From positions 1 to 51,044 of the forward strand of contig NZ_JANHLE010000036.1 in the NCBI RefSeq assembly GCF_028682475.1: 51,044 nt of DNA, given 5' to 3'. The notes under the pieces are model-generated. The model saw only the letters and a list, made by a program, of their open reading frames with translations, made no database searches and had not been told where the DNA came from. Positions 24,256 to 32,720 of the stretch are shown piece after piece (position 1 is the stretch's first letter; each line of letters opens with the position of its first letter). This stretch comes from Pseudomonas putida. GTDB taxonomy: Bacteria; Pseudomonadota; Gammaproteobacteria; Pseudomonadales; Pseudomonadaceae. The translations under genes and the position numbers were made by a program.

Positions 24256-24671
24256 ATAACAACAATACCCGCCGCCTGGCCTCCCTGGTTCTGCTGACTG
24301 CCCTGGGCAGCCAGGCCAGTGCCACGGAACTTGTGTACACCCCCATCAACCCCGCATTTGGCGGCAACCCGCTCAACGGCACCTGGTTGCTCAACAACGC
24401 CCAGGCCCAGAACGACCACGAAGACCCGGCGATCAAAGACCGTGCTTCAGCGCTTGCGGGTACTTCCTCTCTGGAGCGCTTCACCAGCCAGCTCGAGTCA
24501 CGCCTGCTCTCGCAACTGCTCAACAACATCAATAACGGCACCACCGGCAGCCTGCAGACAGACGCCTTCATCATCAATGTGCTCGACGACTCTGGGGCCT
24601 TGACCATCCAGATCACCGATCGTGCAACAGGCGAAATTTCAGAAGTTCTGGTGAATGGCCTGAACCCTTGA
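24252..24671 (+). CDS. csmF: CsgF-like curli assembly factor (CsmF)
   Basis: 139 residues with a signal peptide ending near SQASA-TELVYTP. The N-terminal mature motif TELVYTPINPAFGGNPLNG is the CsgF hallmark that plugs into the CsgG pore; the rest has a central helix (LERFTSQLESRLLSQLLNNI) and a C-terminal beta part. CsgF couples subunit export to nucleation at the cell surface. It overlaps csmE by four bases, and csmG follows after 28. Confidence 0.92.
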   Translation: MNNNNTRRLASLVLLTALGSQASATELVYTPINPAFGGNPLNGTWLLNNAQAQNDHEDPAIKDRASALAGTSSLERFTSQLESRLLSQLLNNINNGTTGSLQTDAFIINVLDDSGALTIQITDRATGEISEVLVNGLNP

Positions 24672-24699
24672 AGGGTGGGGGCAATGGGGAGTGACAAAC

Positions 24700-25542
24700 A
24701 TGAAACGAATTCTGACCACACTGCTGATCCTCGCCATGCTGCAAGGCTGCAACTTGCGCAAACCGATGCCGGCCGAGCAGGATGGCGAAAGCCCGACGCT
24801 GACCCCGCGGGCTTCGACCTACTACGACCTGCTCAACATGCCACGGCCCAAAGGTCGGCTGATGGCGGTGGTGTATGGTTTCCGCGACCAGACCGGGCAA
24901 TACAAGCCAACCCCGGCCAGCTCGTTCTCGACCAGCGTCACCCAGGGCGCGGCAAGCATGCTGATGGATGCCCTGCAGGCCAGCGGCTGGTTCGTGGTGC
25001 TGGAGCGCGAGGGGCTGCAGAACCTGCTGACCGAACGCAAGATCATCCGCGCTTCGCAGAAAAAGCCTGACACGCCGGTGAACATCCAGGGCGAACTGCC
25101 ACCCCTGCAAGCGGCCAACCTGATGCTTGAAGGCGGCATCATTGCCTACGACACCAACGTGCGCAGTGGTGGCGAAGGGGCGCGCTACCTGGGTATCGAC
25201 ATCTCCCGTGAATACCGGGTCGATCAGGTGTCGGTCAACCTGCGGGCCGTGGATGTGCGCAGTGGTCAGGTGCTGGCCAACGTCATGACCAGCAAGACCA
25301 TCTACTCGGTCGGACGCAGCGCCGGGGTGTTCAAGTTCATCGAGTTCAAGAAACTGCTCGAAGCCGAAGTGGGTTACACCACCAACGAGCCGGCGCAGCT
25401 GTGTGTGCTGTCGGCCATCGAATCGGCGGTGGGGCATCTGCTGGCCCAGGGGATCGAACGGCGCTTGTGGCAGGTGGCGGGCGATAACAGCGGCGACAAT
25501 GCGACCCTGGACAAATACCTGAGTCAGTATCAAACCCCATGA
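24700..25542 (+). CDS. csmG: CsgG-like outer-membrane secretion channel lipoprotein (CsmG)
   Basis: 280 residues. The lipobox is MLQGC. The CsgG core is clear: RLMAVVYGFRDQTGQYKP, SFSTSVTQGAASMLMDAL, GWFVVLEREGLQNLLTERKI, LEGGIIAYDTNVRSGG and YRVDQVSVNLRAVDVRSG. CsgG forms a nonameric export pore in the outer membrane. ATG 24700 is preferred over GTG 24691 because GGGGAG precedes it by eight bases. It is the last gene of the operon beginning at 16043 and is followed by a REP pair. Confidence 0.95.
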   Translation: MKRILTTLLILAMLQGCNLRKPMPAEQDGESPTLTPRASTYYDLLNMPRPKGRLMAVVYGFRDQTGQYKPTPASSFSTSVTQGAASMLMDALQASGWFVVLEREGLQNLLTERKIIRASQKKPDTPVNIQGELPPLQAANLMLEGGIIAYDTNVRSGGEGARYLGIDISREYRVDQVSVNLRAVDVRSGQVLANVMTSKTIYSVGRSAGVFKFIEFKKLLEAEVGYTTNEPAQLCVLSAIESAVGHLLAQGIERRLWQVAGDNSGDNATLDKYLSQYQTP

Positions 25543-25562
25543 GTGGGGGGAGGGCAACACCG

Positions 25563-25644
25563 GTGGGAGCGGGCTTGCTGTGGGAGCGGGCTTGCCCCGC
25601 GATTGAGCCAGCTACATCGCTTCGCGGGGCAAGCCCGCTCCCAC
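25563..25644. repeat. REP element group (one truncated direct copy plus inverted pair)
   Basis: A 17-base partial arm (25563-25579) abuts a full REP arm (from 25580), and an inverted arm ends at 25644. They lie between the convergent csmG and DUF1272 genes, where the hairpin can act as a two-way terminator. The duplicated partial arm suggests a slip or insertion event. Confidence 0.9.
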
Positions 25645-25680
25645 CGGGGGTATCTGCTCCAACCAGGCAGTTGTCGTCTG

Positions 25681-25926
25681 TCAGTGTGTCGGGCAGCCCT
25701 GTTCCTTGACGATCCGCTGGGTTGACGCCGGATACTTGGCCAGCTTCGCCGCCGCCCGTGGCGGTCGCTTCACCAGCTCACCACCACAGTTGGGGCACTG
25801 GCCCTTGAGCTGACGCTCATTGCAGTCCTTGCAAAACGTGCATTCAAACGAACAGATCAACGCATCCTGGCTGTCACCCGGCAGGTCACAGCCGCAGCAT
25901 TCACAGTTAGGGCGCAATTCGAGCAT
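25681..25926 (-). CDS. DUF1272 zinc-ribbon protein
   Basis: 81 residues. The pattern of cysteine pairs (NCECCGCDL, CSFECTFCKDC, GQCPNCGG) is the DUF1272 signature and implies bound zinc. The function is unknown. The start at 25926 has AGAGGA seven bases upstream. It follows cobM by 14 bases in the same direction, so it may be read with the cobalamin genes. Confidence 0.85.
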   Translation of the reverse strand: MLELRPNCECCGCDLPGDSQDALICSFECTFCKDCNERQLKGQCPNCGGELVKRPPRAAAKLAKYPASTQRIVKEQGCPTH

Positions 25927-25940
25927 GGTCAGGTCCTCTG

Positions 25941-26687
25941 TCAAGGGCGATAGAGATGGGCATGGCTGGCGCGGTACAGCGCCGACTCGGAAAAGCTGTC
26001 ACTGGCCAGTACCCTGCCGACCAGGATCAGTGCGGTACGGCGAAAGCCCTTGGCCTGTACCTGCTGGACAATACCATCAAGGGTACCCAGCACCCAGTCC
26101 TGGTCCGGCCATGTGGCGCGATGGACCACCGCAATCGGGCAATCGCCACCGTAATGCGGGCGCAGTTCCTCGACGATCTTCTCCAGGTGCTTGACCCCCA
26201 GGTGAATCGCCAGGGTACTGCGATGGCGAGCGAGGTCGGCCAATTGCTCACCGGCGGGCATCGGTGATTTGTCGCCGTAGCGGGTGAGGATCACGGTCTG
26301 GGCAATGTCCGGCAGCGTCAGTTCGCAGCCGAGCAGGGCGGCGCTGGCGGCCACGGCAGTAACGCCCGGGATGATTTCGTAGGGAATCCCCAGCTCGCGC
26401 AGGTAGCGAATCTGCTCACCGATGGCGCCGTACAGGCTGGGGTCGCCGCTGTGTACCCGGGCCACATCATGACCGCGGTCGTGCGCCTGCTTGATCGCTT
26501 CGATGATCTCTGCCAGATGCAGCTCGGCACTGTTGATGACCGTCTCGGCGCGATGCCCTTCGAGCACGGCGGCCGGTACCAGGGAACCGGCATAGATGAT
26601 CACCGGGCAGCGATGGATCAGACGCTGGCCCTTGACGGTAATCAGCTCGGGATCGCCGGGGCCGGCACCGATGAAATAGACGGTCAT
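25941..26687 (-). CDS. cobM: Precorrin-4 C11-methyltransferase
   Basis: 248 residues, the normal length. The SAM-dependent tetrapyrrole methylase motifs are visible: MTVYFIGAGPGDPELITVKG, YAGSLVP, VARVHSGDPSLYGAIGEQ and PGVTAVAASAALLGCELTLP. It methylates C11 of precorrin-4 in aerobic cobalamin synthesis, in the cytoplasm. It follows cobE by 27 bases in the operon headed by the cobalamin riboswitch near 28.2 kb. Confidence 0.96.
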   Translation of the reverse strand: MTVYFIGAGPGDPELITVKGQRLIHRCPVIIYAGSLVPAAVLEGHRAETVINSAELHLAEIIEAIKQAHDRGHDVARVHSGDPSLYGAIGEQIRYLRELGIPYEIIPGVTAVAASAALLGCELTLPDIAQTVILTRYGDKSPMPAGEQLADLARHRSTLAIHLGVKHLEKIVEELRPHYGGDCPIAVVHRATWPDQDWVLGTLDGIVQQVQAKGFRRTALILVGRVLASDSFSESALYRASHAHLYRP

Positions 26688-26714
26688 GCAGAATCCTTGA
26701 AGAGAAAGCGCGGA

Positions 26715-27116
26715 TTATCCGCCAAAGCCTGTGGTCGTGGCCAATGCCAGGCTGGCGTCGGCCAACAAGGTGCGGGTAACGCACAACTGTGCCGGGCCTG
26801 CGAGGTGCTCGGCTAACGCCAGCGCCGCGCTTTCGGCGACGCCATAGCAACCGCTGTGCTGGTAGGCAACGGCTGAGCGATGGCTCAGGCGGTGCTCGAA
26901 GGCGGCCAGTTGTGTGGCACTGAAGAACAGCAGGGGCACCTTGAGTTGCCGGGCCAGTTGTTGCAGGCCCGGCTCATCATGCTTGAGGTCGATACTGGCA
27001 AGGCCCGCGACCGCTGCCAGCGGCAGGTCGTGGGCCTTGAGGGTCTGTTCCAGCAGGTTGCCGAGGGTTTCGGCCGGGCAACCCCGTCGGCAACCGAGGC
27101 CGACGAACACGTGCAT
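26715..27116 (-). CDS. cobE: Cobalamin biosynthesis protein CobE (CbiG C-terminal-like)
   Basis: 133 residues matching CobE/CbiG-C: VFVGLGCRRGCPAE at the start, then ASIDLKHDEPGLQQLA, PLLFFSATQLA and SGCYGVAESAAL. Its exact step in the aerobic pathway is unsettled; the anaerobic relative CbiG opens a lactone ring. It lies five bases after cbtA. Confidence 0.92.
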   Translation of the reverse strand: MHVFVGLGCRRGCPAETLGNLLEQTLKAHDLPLAAVAGLASIDLKHDEPGLQQLARQLKVPLLFFSATQLAAFEHRLSHRSAVAYQHSGCYGVAESAALALAEHLAGPAQLCVTRTLLADASLALATTTGFGG

Positions 27117-27121
27117 GGATT

Positions 27122-27814
27122 TCAGGCCTGGCTTGGGCGACGGAACAGCCAGGCACTGAGCAGGCCCAGGGCCAGCCAGAACGCGGCATTGGTCAGCAGC
27201 GAGGCGATTTTGAACTCGGCTTCCAGCGCTTCTGGGGCAAGCATCGCATGCACCTCTGGTTGCGGCGCGCCGATCACATGGGGCGCCACCAGCAGCACCA
27301 CGCCCAGGGCTTTAAGCAGCCAGTTGGGAGCGAACACGATCATTCCGAGCCCAACCGCAGTGGCGGCAGCGGTACCTACCCACCAAGCCTGGCGCTGAGC
27401 CAGATCGGCTGCCGCAGTGCCTGGCAGTTCGGGTGGCAGGCCCAGCGTAGGCGCCAGGCAGAACACGGCAAAACCACCCAGCCCCCACAGTGCGCCACTG
27501 ATCACGCTGTTTGGTGCGCGCAGGGTATAGAGTGCGGCGAGGATCAGGGCAAAGCCGACAGCGACCACCAGGTTACCGCCGGTGGTCGACAGCACGCGCT
27601 GCCAGCCATCTTCCGGGGCCCAGGCTTCGCTGTCGTGGTGGTGATCGGCGGCGACGCCCGGGGCATGTTCATGGGCTTCAACCGCAGGTGCGGCGCTTTC
27701 ATAGGTTTCCGCCTGGAGAATCAGCGGCGCGACCCAGAAGCTCTGCAACAGGGTCAGCAGCAGGGCGGCCAGCAGGCCGGCAAACCCTGCGGTACTGGCA
27801 ATACGCTTGATCAT
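27122..27814 (-). CDS. cbtA: Cobalt transporter subunit CbtA
   Basis: 230 residues with five or six hydrophobic segments, starting IKRIASTAGFAGLLAALLLT. A periplasmic loop at about residues 38-60 is rich in Glu and His (VEAHEHAPG, DHHHDSEAW) and probably binds cobalt. The start at 27814 is where the family begins; the open frame continues upstream through cbtB sequence in another frame. It is predicted to bring in cobalt together with CbtB under control of the cobalamin riboswitch. Confidence 0.9.
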   Translation of the reverse strand: MIKRIASTAGFAGLLAALLLTLLQSFWVAPLILQAETYESAAPAVEAHEHAPGVAADHHHDSEAWAPEDGWQRVLSTTGGNLVVAVGFALILAALYTLRAPNSVISGALWGLGGFAVFCLAPTLGLPPELPGTAAADLAQRQAWWVGTAAATAVGLGMIVFAPNWLLKALGVVLLVAPHVIGAPQPEVHAMLAPEALEAEFKIASLLTNAAFWLALGLLSAWLFRRPSQA

Positions 27815-27824
27815 CGCAGGGCAC

Positions 27825-28010
27825 TCAGTGGCAAGGGAAGGCGGCGCTGTGGCGGGTATCGTGGGCGGCGTTGTGCACCGCTTCGATATGCGAGAAACCG
27901 GCGAAGTACACCAGGCACAGGCCCAGCAGCGAGGCACCGACCGCAACCAGCAGACGCTGACTGAGGCTTGAAGGGGTAACGGCGGAGTGGCTGGCGGTAC
28001 TGATAGGCAT
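27825..28010 (-). CDS. cbtB: Cobalt transporter subunit CbtB
   Basis: 61 residues with one membrane helix (LLVAVGASLLGLCLVYF) and the CbtB tail motif of conserved histidines (HIEAVHNAAHDTRHS...PCH), presumed cobalt ligands. The start at 28010 is preceded by AGGAAA. It is the first gene after the cobalamin riboswitch, ten bases before cbtA. Confidence 0.9.
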   Translation of the reverse strand: MPISTASHSAVTPSSLSQRLLVAVGASLLGLCLVYFAGFSHIEAVHNAAHDTRHSAAFPCH

Positions 28011-28134
28011 GGCGCTTTCCTCTTGGTGTTGTTCGGCAACAGGCAAGCGCAGGAAACCCCTGCACGGAACTCGCCCAGGGGTTGCAACAGCGCCCGCCCA
28101 CCGCGGGTTTGTCAGGTTCAGTAGCACATTTGCG

Positions 28135-28330
28135 CACTGATAAGTTGCGGGCCGGTCTCCGGGCTCGCGAGGGGTGGCCTTGACCAACCTGCAGGCATCA
28201 CCTTCCCATGCCGCACTGGCACAGTGGATCTGACGCTTCACTCGCTTACCGTTGCGGGGGCAGCACCGGACTGCCATGGCTTCAAAGTAAAGCACATGGT
28301 TCACCGGTTTCCCGTTTCACCCTGTGAAGG
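28135..28330 (-). promoter_or_regulatory. Cobalamin (B12) riboswitch upstream of cbtBA-cobE-cobM
   Basis: Read on the minus strand, the leader contains the B12-box core GCTGCCCCCGCAACGGTAA, preceded by AAACCGGTGAA and AAGCCATGGCAGTCCGG, and later the conserved GCGAGCCCGGAGACCGGCC. The order and spacing are those of the cobalamin riboswitch. Adenosylcobalamin should lower expression of cobalt uptake and synthesis genes. Confidence 0.96.
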
Positions 28331-28387
28331 GCACCCGTAACAAGCTGTGTAGGAGAGCATGGCTGCAGGACTTGAGTCAATCGACGG

Positions 28388-28720
28388 CTAACGCATTGCC
28401 AGCACACCATACACACCCAGTGCGATGAGAAAGGCGTAGTAGGACTTGAGCCGCGTGCGGCTCAGTAGCCAGGCCAGCGCCACCGGCCAGATCCACAGCA
28501 TCGACGAGGTTTGCAGACGGATCAGCGGATAAAGTGACCCCGCCAGCAGGCTGACCAGCATCGCCACCGAAGTGTACTTGCCGAGACGGTCGATAAAGGC
28601 GCGAACGCCGCTGGACAGCCGCTCGACTTCCACCACCAGCGGCAAAAGCCGGCAGACGGCGGAAACCAGTGCGCAGATCAGCACATACAGCCAGAACGTA
28701 CTAGGGTCGGTCATAGACAT
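28388..28720 (-). CDS. AzlD-like small membrane subunit
   Basis: 110 residues with about four hydrophobic segments (WLYVLICALVSAVCRLLPL; SVAMLVSLLAGSLYPL). AzlD partners AzlC in export of branched-chain and related amino acids. It overlaps the AzlC-like gene by 20 bases and is the last gene of the six-gene operon starting at 34749, so it is likely the export arm of that pathway. Confidence 0.72.
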   Translation of the reverse strand: MSMTDPSTFWLYVLICALVSAVCRLLPLVVEVERLSSGVRAFIDRLGKYTSVAMLVSLLAGSLYPLIRLQTSSMLWIWPVALAWLLSRTRLKSYYAFLIALGVYGVLAMR

Positions 28721-29399
28721 AACTCGTCAGCATGGTAAGGGTGAGCACCAGCATCAGACTGATCTGCCCCAGCCAAAGCAGACTCGCTGCAGTAGCCAGC
28801 CCGGCGATCCATTGTGCGTAGAAGCTGTGGCGCTCGCGGGCCATCTTGCCGAGCGAGGCGCTGAGGAAGATCGCGATCACCACACTGACATCATCCAGCA
28901 GCGTGTTGTCGGCCAGACCGGCGAAGCAATAGCCCGCCATGGTGCCCAGCAACGCGGCGGCGTACAGCGCGAAGCACACCGTGTTCGCATAGGGACGGCT
29001 GATGGGCTGCTGTTCCTTGCGTATCGACATCAAGGTGAAGGCAGCATTGGCCATCACTGCCAGTGCGGGGACGAATGCCGTTCTGGGTCCTTCGAGGCTG
29101 GACTTCAGGCTCAGGGTGAAGATCAGAAAGCGCAGGTTGATGCTCAGCGCCGATACCAGAACGCCAAACGCGTTCAACAGATGCGCGGGGGTCTCCAGCA
29201 GGGTGAGCTGCAGCGGCGAGGCCATTACCGTGCCGCTGAACACCACCATCGTCGGCAGGTCCAGGCCATGGCGGCGCCCGAGCATGCCAATCAGGGCGAA
29301 CGTCAGTAACAGCGAGAACACGAACGGCAACGCATCGCGGATGCCGGACGCTATCTCGCTGTGTGGCGCGAGCTCGAGCCGTGCGGGCTCAACCGGCAT
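28701..29399 (-). CDS. AzlC-like amino-acid exporter subunit
   Basis: 232 residues from the ATG at 29399, with several membrane spans (GIRDALPFVFSLLLTFALIG; FSGTVMASPLQLTLL). The domain start GIRDALPF and ALSINLRFLIF are AzlC features. The open frame extends 13 codons further upstream, inside the preceding gene; the shorter start is preferred although neither has a strong ribosome binding site. It overlaps the TIM-barrel gene by 11 bases. An AzlCD pair in a pathway of amino-acid-acting enzymes suggests efflux of an amino-acid-like product. Confidence 0.75.
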   Translation of the reverse strand: MPVEPARLELAPHSEIASGIRDALPFVFSLLLTFALIGMLGRRHGLDLPTMVVFSGTVMASPLQLTLLETPAHLLNAFGVLVSALSINLRFLIFTLSLKSSLEGPRTAFVPALAVMANAAFTLMSIRKEQQPISRPYANTVCFALYAAALLGTMAGYCFAGLADNTLLDDVSVVIAIFLSASLGKMARERHSFYAQWIAGLATAASLLWLGQISLMLVLTLTMLTSYVYDRP

Positions 29400-30306
29400 G
29401 GGCGTTGTGCTGCGCACTGGCGAGCAGGTCTTGTACACCCTCCCTGTAGGCCAGGGCTTTTTCCAGGTAGTACTCGGTGGAGAAGCGCGGGATGAACTCT
29501 TCCACCACCGCCACGCCGCGATAACCGTTGAGCGCGAAGCGGTTCAGTACATCGCTCAAGCGCAAATTGCCTTCACCAATCGGCAAGTGCTGGTGATGGG
29601 TGTCGTTAAGGTCGGCAATGTGCAGGTGGCGGGTGACCGGCGCCAGCGTCGCGATGGCCTCGAACAGGCTCTGTCCATAAGGCAGCAAGGAACATAAATG
29701 GGTTACATCTATGGTCACGTAGCAGCCGGTCTGTTGATGGAAGTACACATGCTCTTCGACGGTGAACACTGGAAACTTCGGACGCTGGCCACCCATGTTT
29801 TCCAGACACAACGCGATATCCCTTGTGTCACAACGCGCCTTGACCTGCGTGATGGCCTCGATCAGGTTCGCCATCAGCACGTGGTTGTCCAGCTGGTCCT
29901 TGTAGCCGGGATGAAACGTGACGCTGGTTGCGCCGGCTCGACGTGAAAAGTCCACTGCCGCGCACAGGCACTCAATCGCTTGGGCACGTTCATGCGAATC
30001 GCTGGCGCACAGGTTGTACTGACGCCCCCACCAACCGGCATGCACCGTCAGGGTGATCTCATTGTGCTCGATAAACTGACGGATCTGCCGGGCTAGTGCA
30101 TCTCGATCATCAGCGTTCAAGGACCAGAATACGGTTTCGGCATCTTCACCTATCTCGAATTCGACCGCCTTGAAGTGCTTGGCCAGATCGGTGATCGAGC
30201 CAAGAATGTCTGCCGGGTTGTCGTATACGTTTGTGGAAAAGGAGATCTGCGGGAAATCCGCACTGATCGGTCCATCGATGTAATACAGGTTGTCTTTTGT
30301 GATCAT
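29389..30306 (-). CDS. Xylose isomerase-like TIM-barrel enzyme
   Basis: 305 residues of the AP-endonuclease-2/sugar phosphate isomerase fold. Probable metal ligands are the Glu in ALCLENMGG, Asp/His in VTIDVTHLCS, His in RHLHIADLND and Glu in AVVEEFIPR. Such enzymes isomerise or epimerise sugars and hydroxy-acids with Mn or Zn; the substrate cannot be read from sequence. AAGGA precedes the ATG by eight bases, and the ATG overlaps the ATP-grasp stop by four bases. Confidence 0.75.
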   Translation of the reverse strand: MITKDNLYYIDGPISADFPQISFSTNVYDNPADILGSITDLAKHFKAVEFEIGEDAETVFWSLNADDRDALARQIRQFIEHNEITLTVHAGWWGRQYNLCASDSHERAQAIECLCAAVDFSRRAGATSVTFHPGYKDQLDNHVLMANLIEAITQVKARCDTRDIALCLENMGGQRPKFPVFTVEEHVYFHQQTGCYVTIDVTHLCSLLPYGQSLFEAIATLAPVTRHLHIADLNDTHHQHLPIGEGNLRLSDVLNRFALNGYRGVAVVEEFIPRFSTEYYLEKALAYREGVQDLLASAQHNAHAG

Positions 30307-32720
30307 TGCGCCTGTCCTTGGTGGGGGAACCGTGAGGGTGATATGGCAGCATTGAAGGCTTGATGGTCGTCGCCGGCGCCACAGGCCAGCAACACATAGC
30401 CGTGCCGGTCGCCGGAGCGGCGGATGGGCTGCCCGAATCTTTCGGGGTAGAGCATCGCGCGCAGCGCAAAACGGTTTCGCAGCAGGTGCGCGCGCAGGTG
30501 TTGCACGTCAGTTGCATGGTCCGCTTCGATGTAGCGGATCGCCATGTGCGTGTATTGGCGTTCGGGCGCGGGCAATGGAACGCCGGTCATCGCTGCAATG
30601 GTGGTAGCAGCCAGGTGCACGCCCGTGGTTCTCCAGACCATCTCCCAGATCTGGTCGCCGCCAAAACGGGTCTGGGTTTCGATGAAATGCAGGCGTTGAC
30701 CGTCAATCTTGATCTCGGTGTGCGCCGGACCCCAGCGGTTGCCCATGCGATCGAGCAACCACAGAACCGCATCCTCGATCTGCGAGCGGCTGCTGTCGTC
30801 CAGATCGGCGGGAAAGTCATGTCCGCTTTCGACGTAACCCGGAGCGCCGCGCGTGTGCTTGCCGGTAATGCCGAGAATCCGGTGCTGGCCGTTCAGGCTA
30901 AGGGACTCGACGCTGTATTCAACACCCTTGGCGAACGCTTCGATCAGGTTGCGCCCCTGCAACAGCAGCGCGTCGACATCCTCCGGCTTGCCGATCGCGT
31001 AGATGCCTTGACTGCCCGAGCCGTTGACGGGTTTGACAATAGCCGGGCCGTGGCAGGCTACAAAGGCGCGGGCATCGTCGGCACTGTCGATGGCTGAGCA
31101 GGGCAACTCATAACGACTGCCTTTCAACAATTGACGAAACAGTAGTTTGTCGCGGCTGACCGCAACACTGTGCAGGCTGTTGTGGGCAATGCCCAGCTGC
31201 TCTCCCAATTGCGAAGCAGGCATCAGGCCCAGTTCCGAAAACGACACCACAGCATCGAACGGCCGTTGCCGATGAAGCTGCAGGATCGTTTCGCGGTAAC
31301 TGGCTGGATTGGCAATGTCGGCGGTCAGTACCAGGGTCGCGTGTTGACGCTGGTAATCCGAGACCTGATCGGTTTGCTGAACGAGGGTGAAGCGAAAGCG
31401 CTGCGCTGTGTCCCAATCCAGCCCCGAATCCCGTCCACCGATCAGAAGAATGTGTTTGACCTGGGGGCCGGGGCTTTCGGCGTACACGTCAATGTCGGCG
31501 ACAGCCAGCAGGGACGCGCGCAAACTGGCGCAATCGGGCTGGTGGAACTCGATGTACAGGTAATTCTGAAAGCCGTTGCTGACCGGCCCGATGCGCTCCC
31601 CCGGACTGACATAGGCATACCAGCGCTGGAAGCCGGGCAGGTGGCGGATGCGTTCGGCGTGATGCACGCCGTCGTAGGCTCTGTCTGCTCGGGCAAAGGG
31701 TGTGACGATGCCGAACGGACGCGGGGGCGTGCTGGCTTGTGGCAGCGGTTCTGCAGAAAGGGCGCGGTGGTAGCAGACGTCCAGCGGGATCTGCCAGGCC
31801 CGGCGAATCACGTGAATCCGGCTGCCGCCAGGCCGTGCGCCGACTTCCAGAATCCTCGGCCCGCTTGCAGTGAGAATAAATTCGACATGGGCAAATGTGC
31901 CTTTGAGCCCCAGGGCTTTTACGGCGTCGTGGGCCAGACGATGACAGCGATCCTTCAACGCCGCGTCGGGCTCCAGCACCGAAGGCGTGTAGCGGGCGAA
32001 GTGGTGAAAATCGTCGCGGCCGATATCTACGCCGGCAATCACATCGACCATCGGGAAACTGCTGATCGTCCCGTCAGGGCTGATGGCACAATCGATGGAG
32101 TGGTTGGAGCCTTGCAGGTACTCCTCAAGCAGTAACTGATCGGTTTCCCGGTGCTTTGTGCTCACATAGCGTTGTAGCGTCGGCCATTGGTCATGGTTGT
32201 AATCCAGCAGTTCTTGAGGGTCATGGATGCAGCGTACGAACAGGCTGCTATAGAGGTTTGCCGGTTTCAAAATGAACGGGTAGGGCAGTTCGTCGGCGCG
32301 CGCGAGCAAATCATCGATTTGCACCTCGCGCGAAACGACGTGCAAATCCGGGTTGCTCGACTGTTGGAAACATCGACGTTGCACGGCCTTGTCGAGCGTG
32401 TTTTCAACGCTTCGATGCAAATGGGCCAGCGCCGGCAATGCTGCGCACAGTCCGGCCGTGATAGCGACATATCCCTCACGAAAGTTCAGCACACTGGTGA
32501 AACCGTGCTTGTCGAGCAATTGCTGGGTCAGTTTGATCAGCTCTGCGCTGAGACCTTTGGAGAAATCGTAATGGGCTACGGGCGCAATCTTTGCTCGGTC
32601 AGCGATTTTACGGGTTGCACGGCTGTCGGCAATCAGCAGCGGTGCAATACCTTCGGCAACGAGGCCTTCGAATTCGCCATTGCGAATGTTGCCGACTATC
32701 AGGCAGCTGGGTGTGTTCAT
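30303..32720 (-). CDS. Double ATP-grasp ligase
   Basis: 805 residues carrying two ATP-grasp modules. Module one (about 1-430) has YPFILKPANLYSSLFVR, LLLEEYLQGSNHSIDCAI and FILTASGPRILEVGARPGG. Module two (about 445-760) has GPAIVKPVNGSGSQGIYAI, IEAFAKGVEYSVESLSL and HTEIKIDGQRLHFIETQTR. Each module keeps the Lys of the nucleotide site and the late Glu/Asn-type metal ligands. ATP-grasp ligases activate a carboxylate as acyl phosphate and join it to an amine; two modules could make two amide bonds or use one as a regulatory half. The ATG at 32720 overlaps the upstream stop (ATGA). Confidence 0.82.
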   Translation of the reverse strand: MNTPSCLIVGNIRNGEFEGLVAEGIAPLLIADSRATRKIADRAKIAPVAHYDFSKGLSAELIKLTQQLLDKHGFTSVLNFREGYVAITAGLCAALPALAHLHRSVENTLDKAVQRRCFQQSSNPDLHVVSREVQIDDLLARADELPYPFILKPANLYSSLFVRCIHDPQELLDYNHDQWPTLQRYVSTKHRETDQLLLEEYLQGSNHSIDCAISPDGTISSFPMVDVIAGVDIGRDDFHHFARYTPSVLEPDAALKDRCHRLAHDAVKALGLKGTFAHVEFILTASGPRILEVGARPGGSRIHVIRRAWQIPLDVCYHRALSAEPLPQASTPPRPFGIVTPFARADRAYDGVHHAERIRHLPGFQRWYAYVSPGERIGPVSNGFQNYLYIEFHQPDCASLRASLLAVADIDVYAESPGPQVKHILLIGGRDSGLDWDTAQRFRFTLVQQTDQVSDYQRQHATLVLTADIANPASYRETILQLHRQRPFDAVVSFSELGLMPASQLGEQLGIAHNSLHSVAVSRDKLLFRQLLKGSRYELPCSAIDSADDARAFVACHGPAIVKPVNGSGSQGIYAIGKPEDVDALLLQGRNLIEAFAKGVEYSVESLSLNGQHRILGITGKHTRGAPGYVESGHDFPADLDDSSRSQIEDAVLWLLDRMGNRWGPAHTEIKIDGQRLHFIETQTRFGGDQIWEMVWRTTGVHLAATTIAAMTGVPLPAPERQYTHMAIRYIEADHATDVQHLRAHLLRNRFALRAMLYPERFGQPIRRSGDRHGYVLLACGAGDDHQAFNAAISPSRFPHQGQAQ

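Noticed and set aside
23860..25542. A complete curli system
   Set aside because: Only CsgE, CsgF and CsgG homologues are present; no CsgA, CsgB or CsgD gene is seen in the window.
31170..32135. Plus-strand open frame opposite the double ATP-grasp gene
   Set aside because: No start signal or family features; both ATP-grasp modules are on the minus strand across this stretch.
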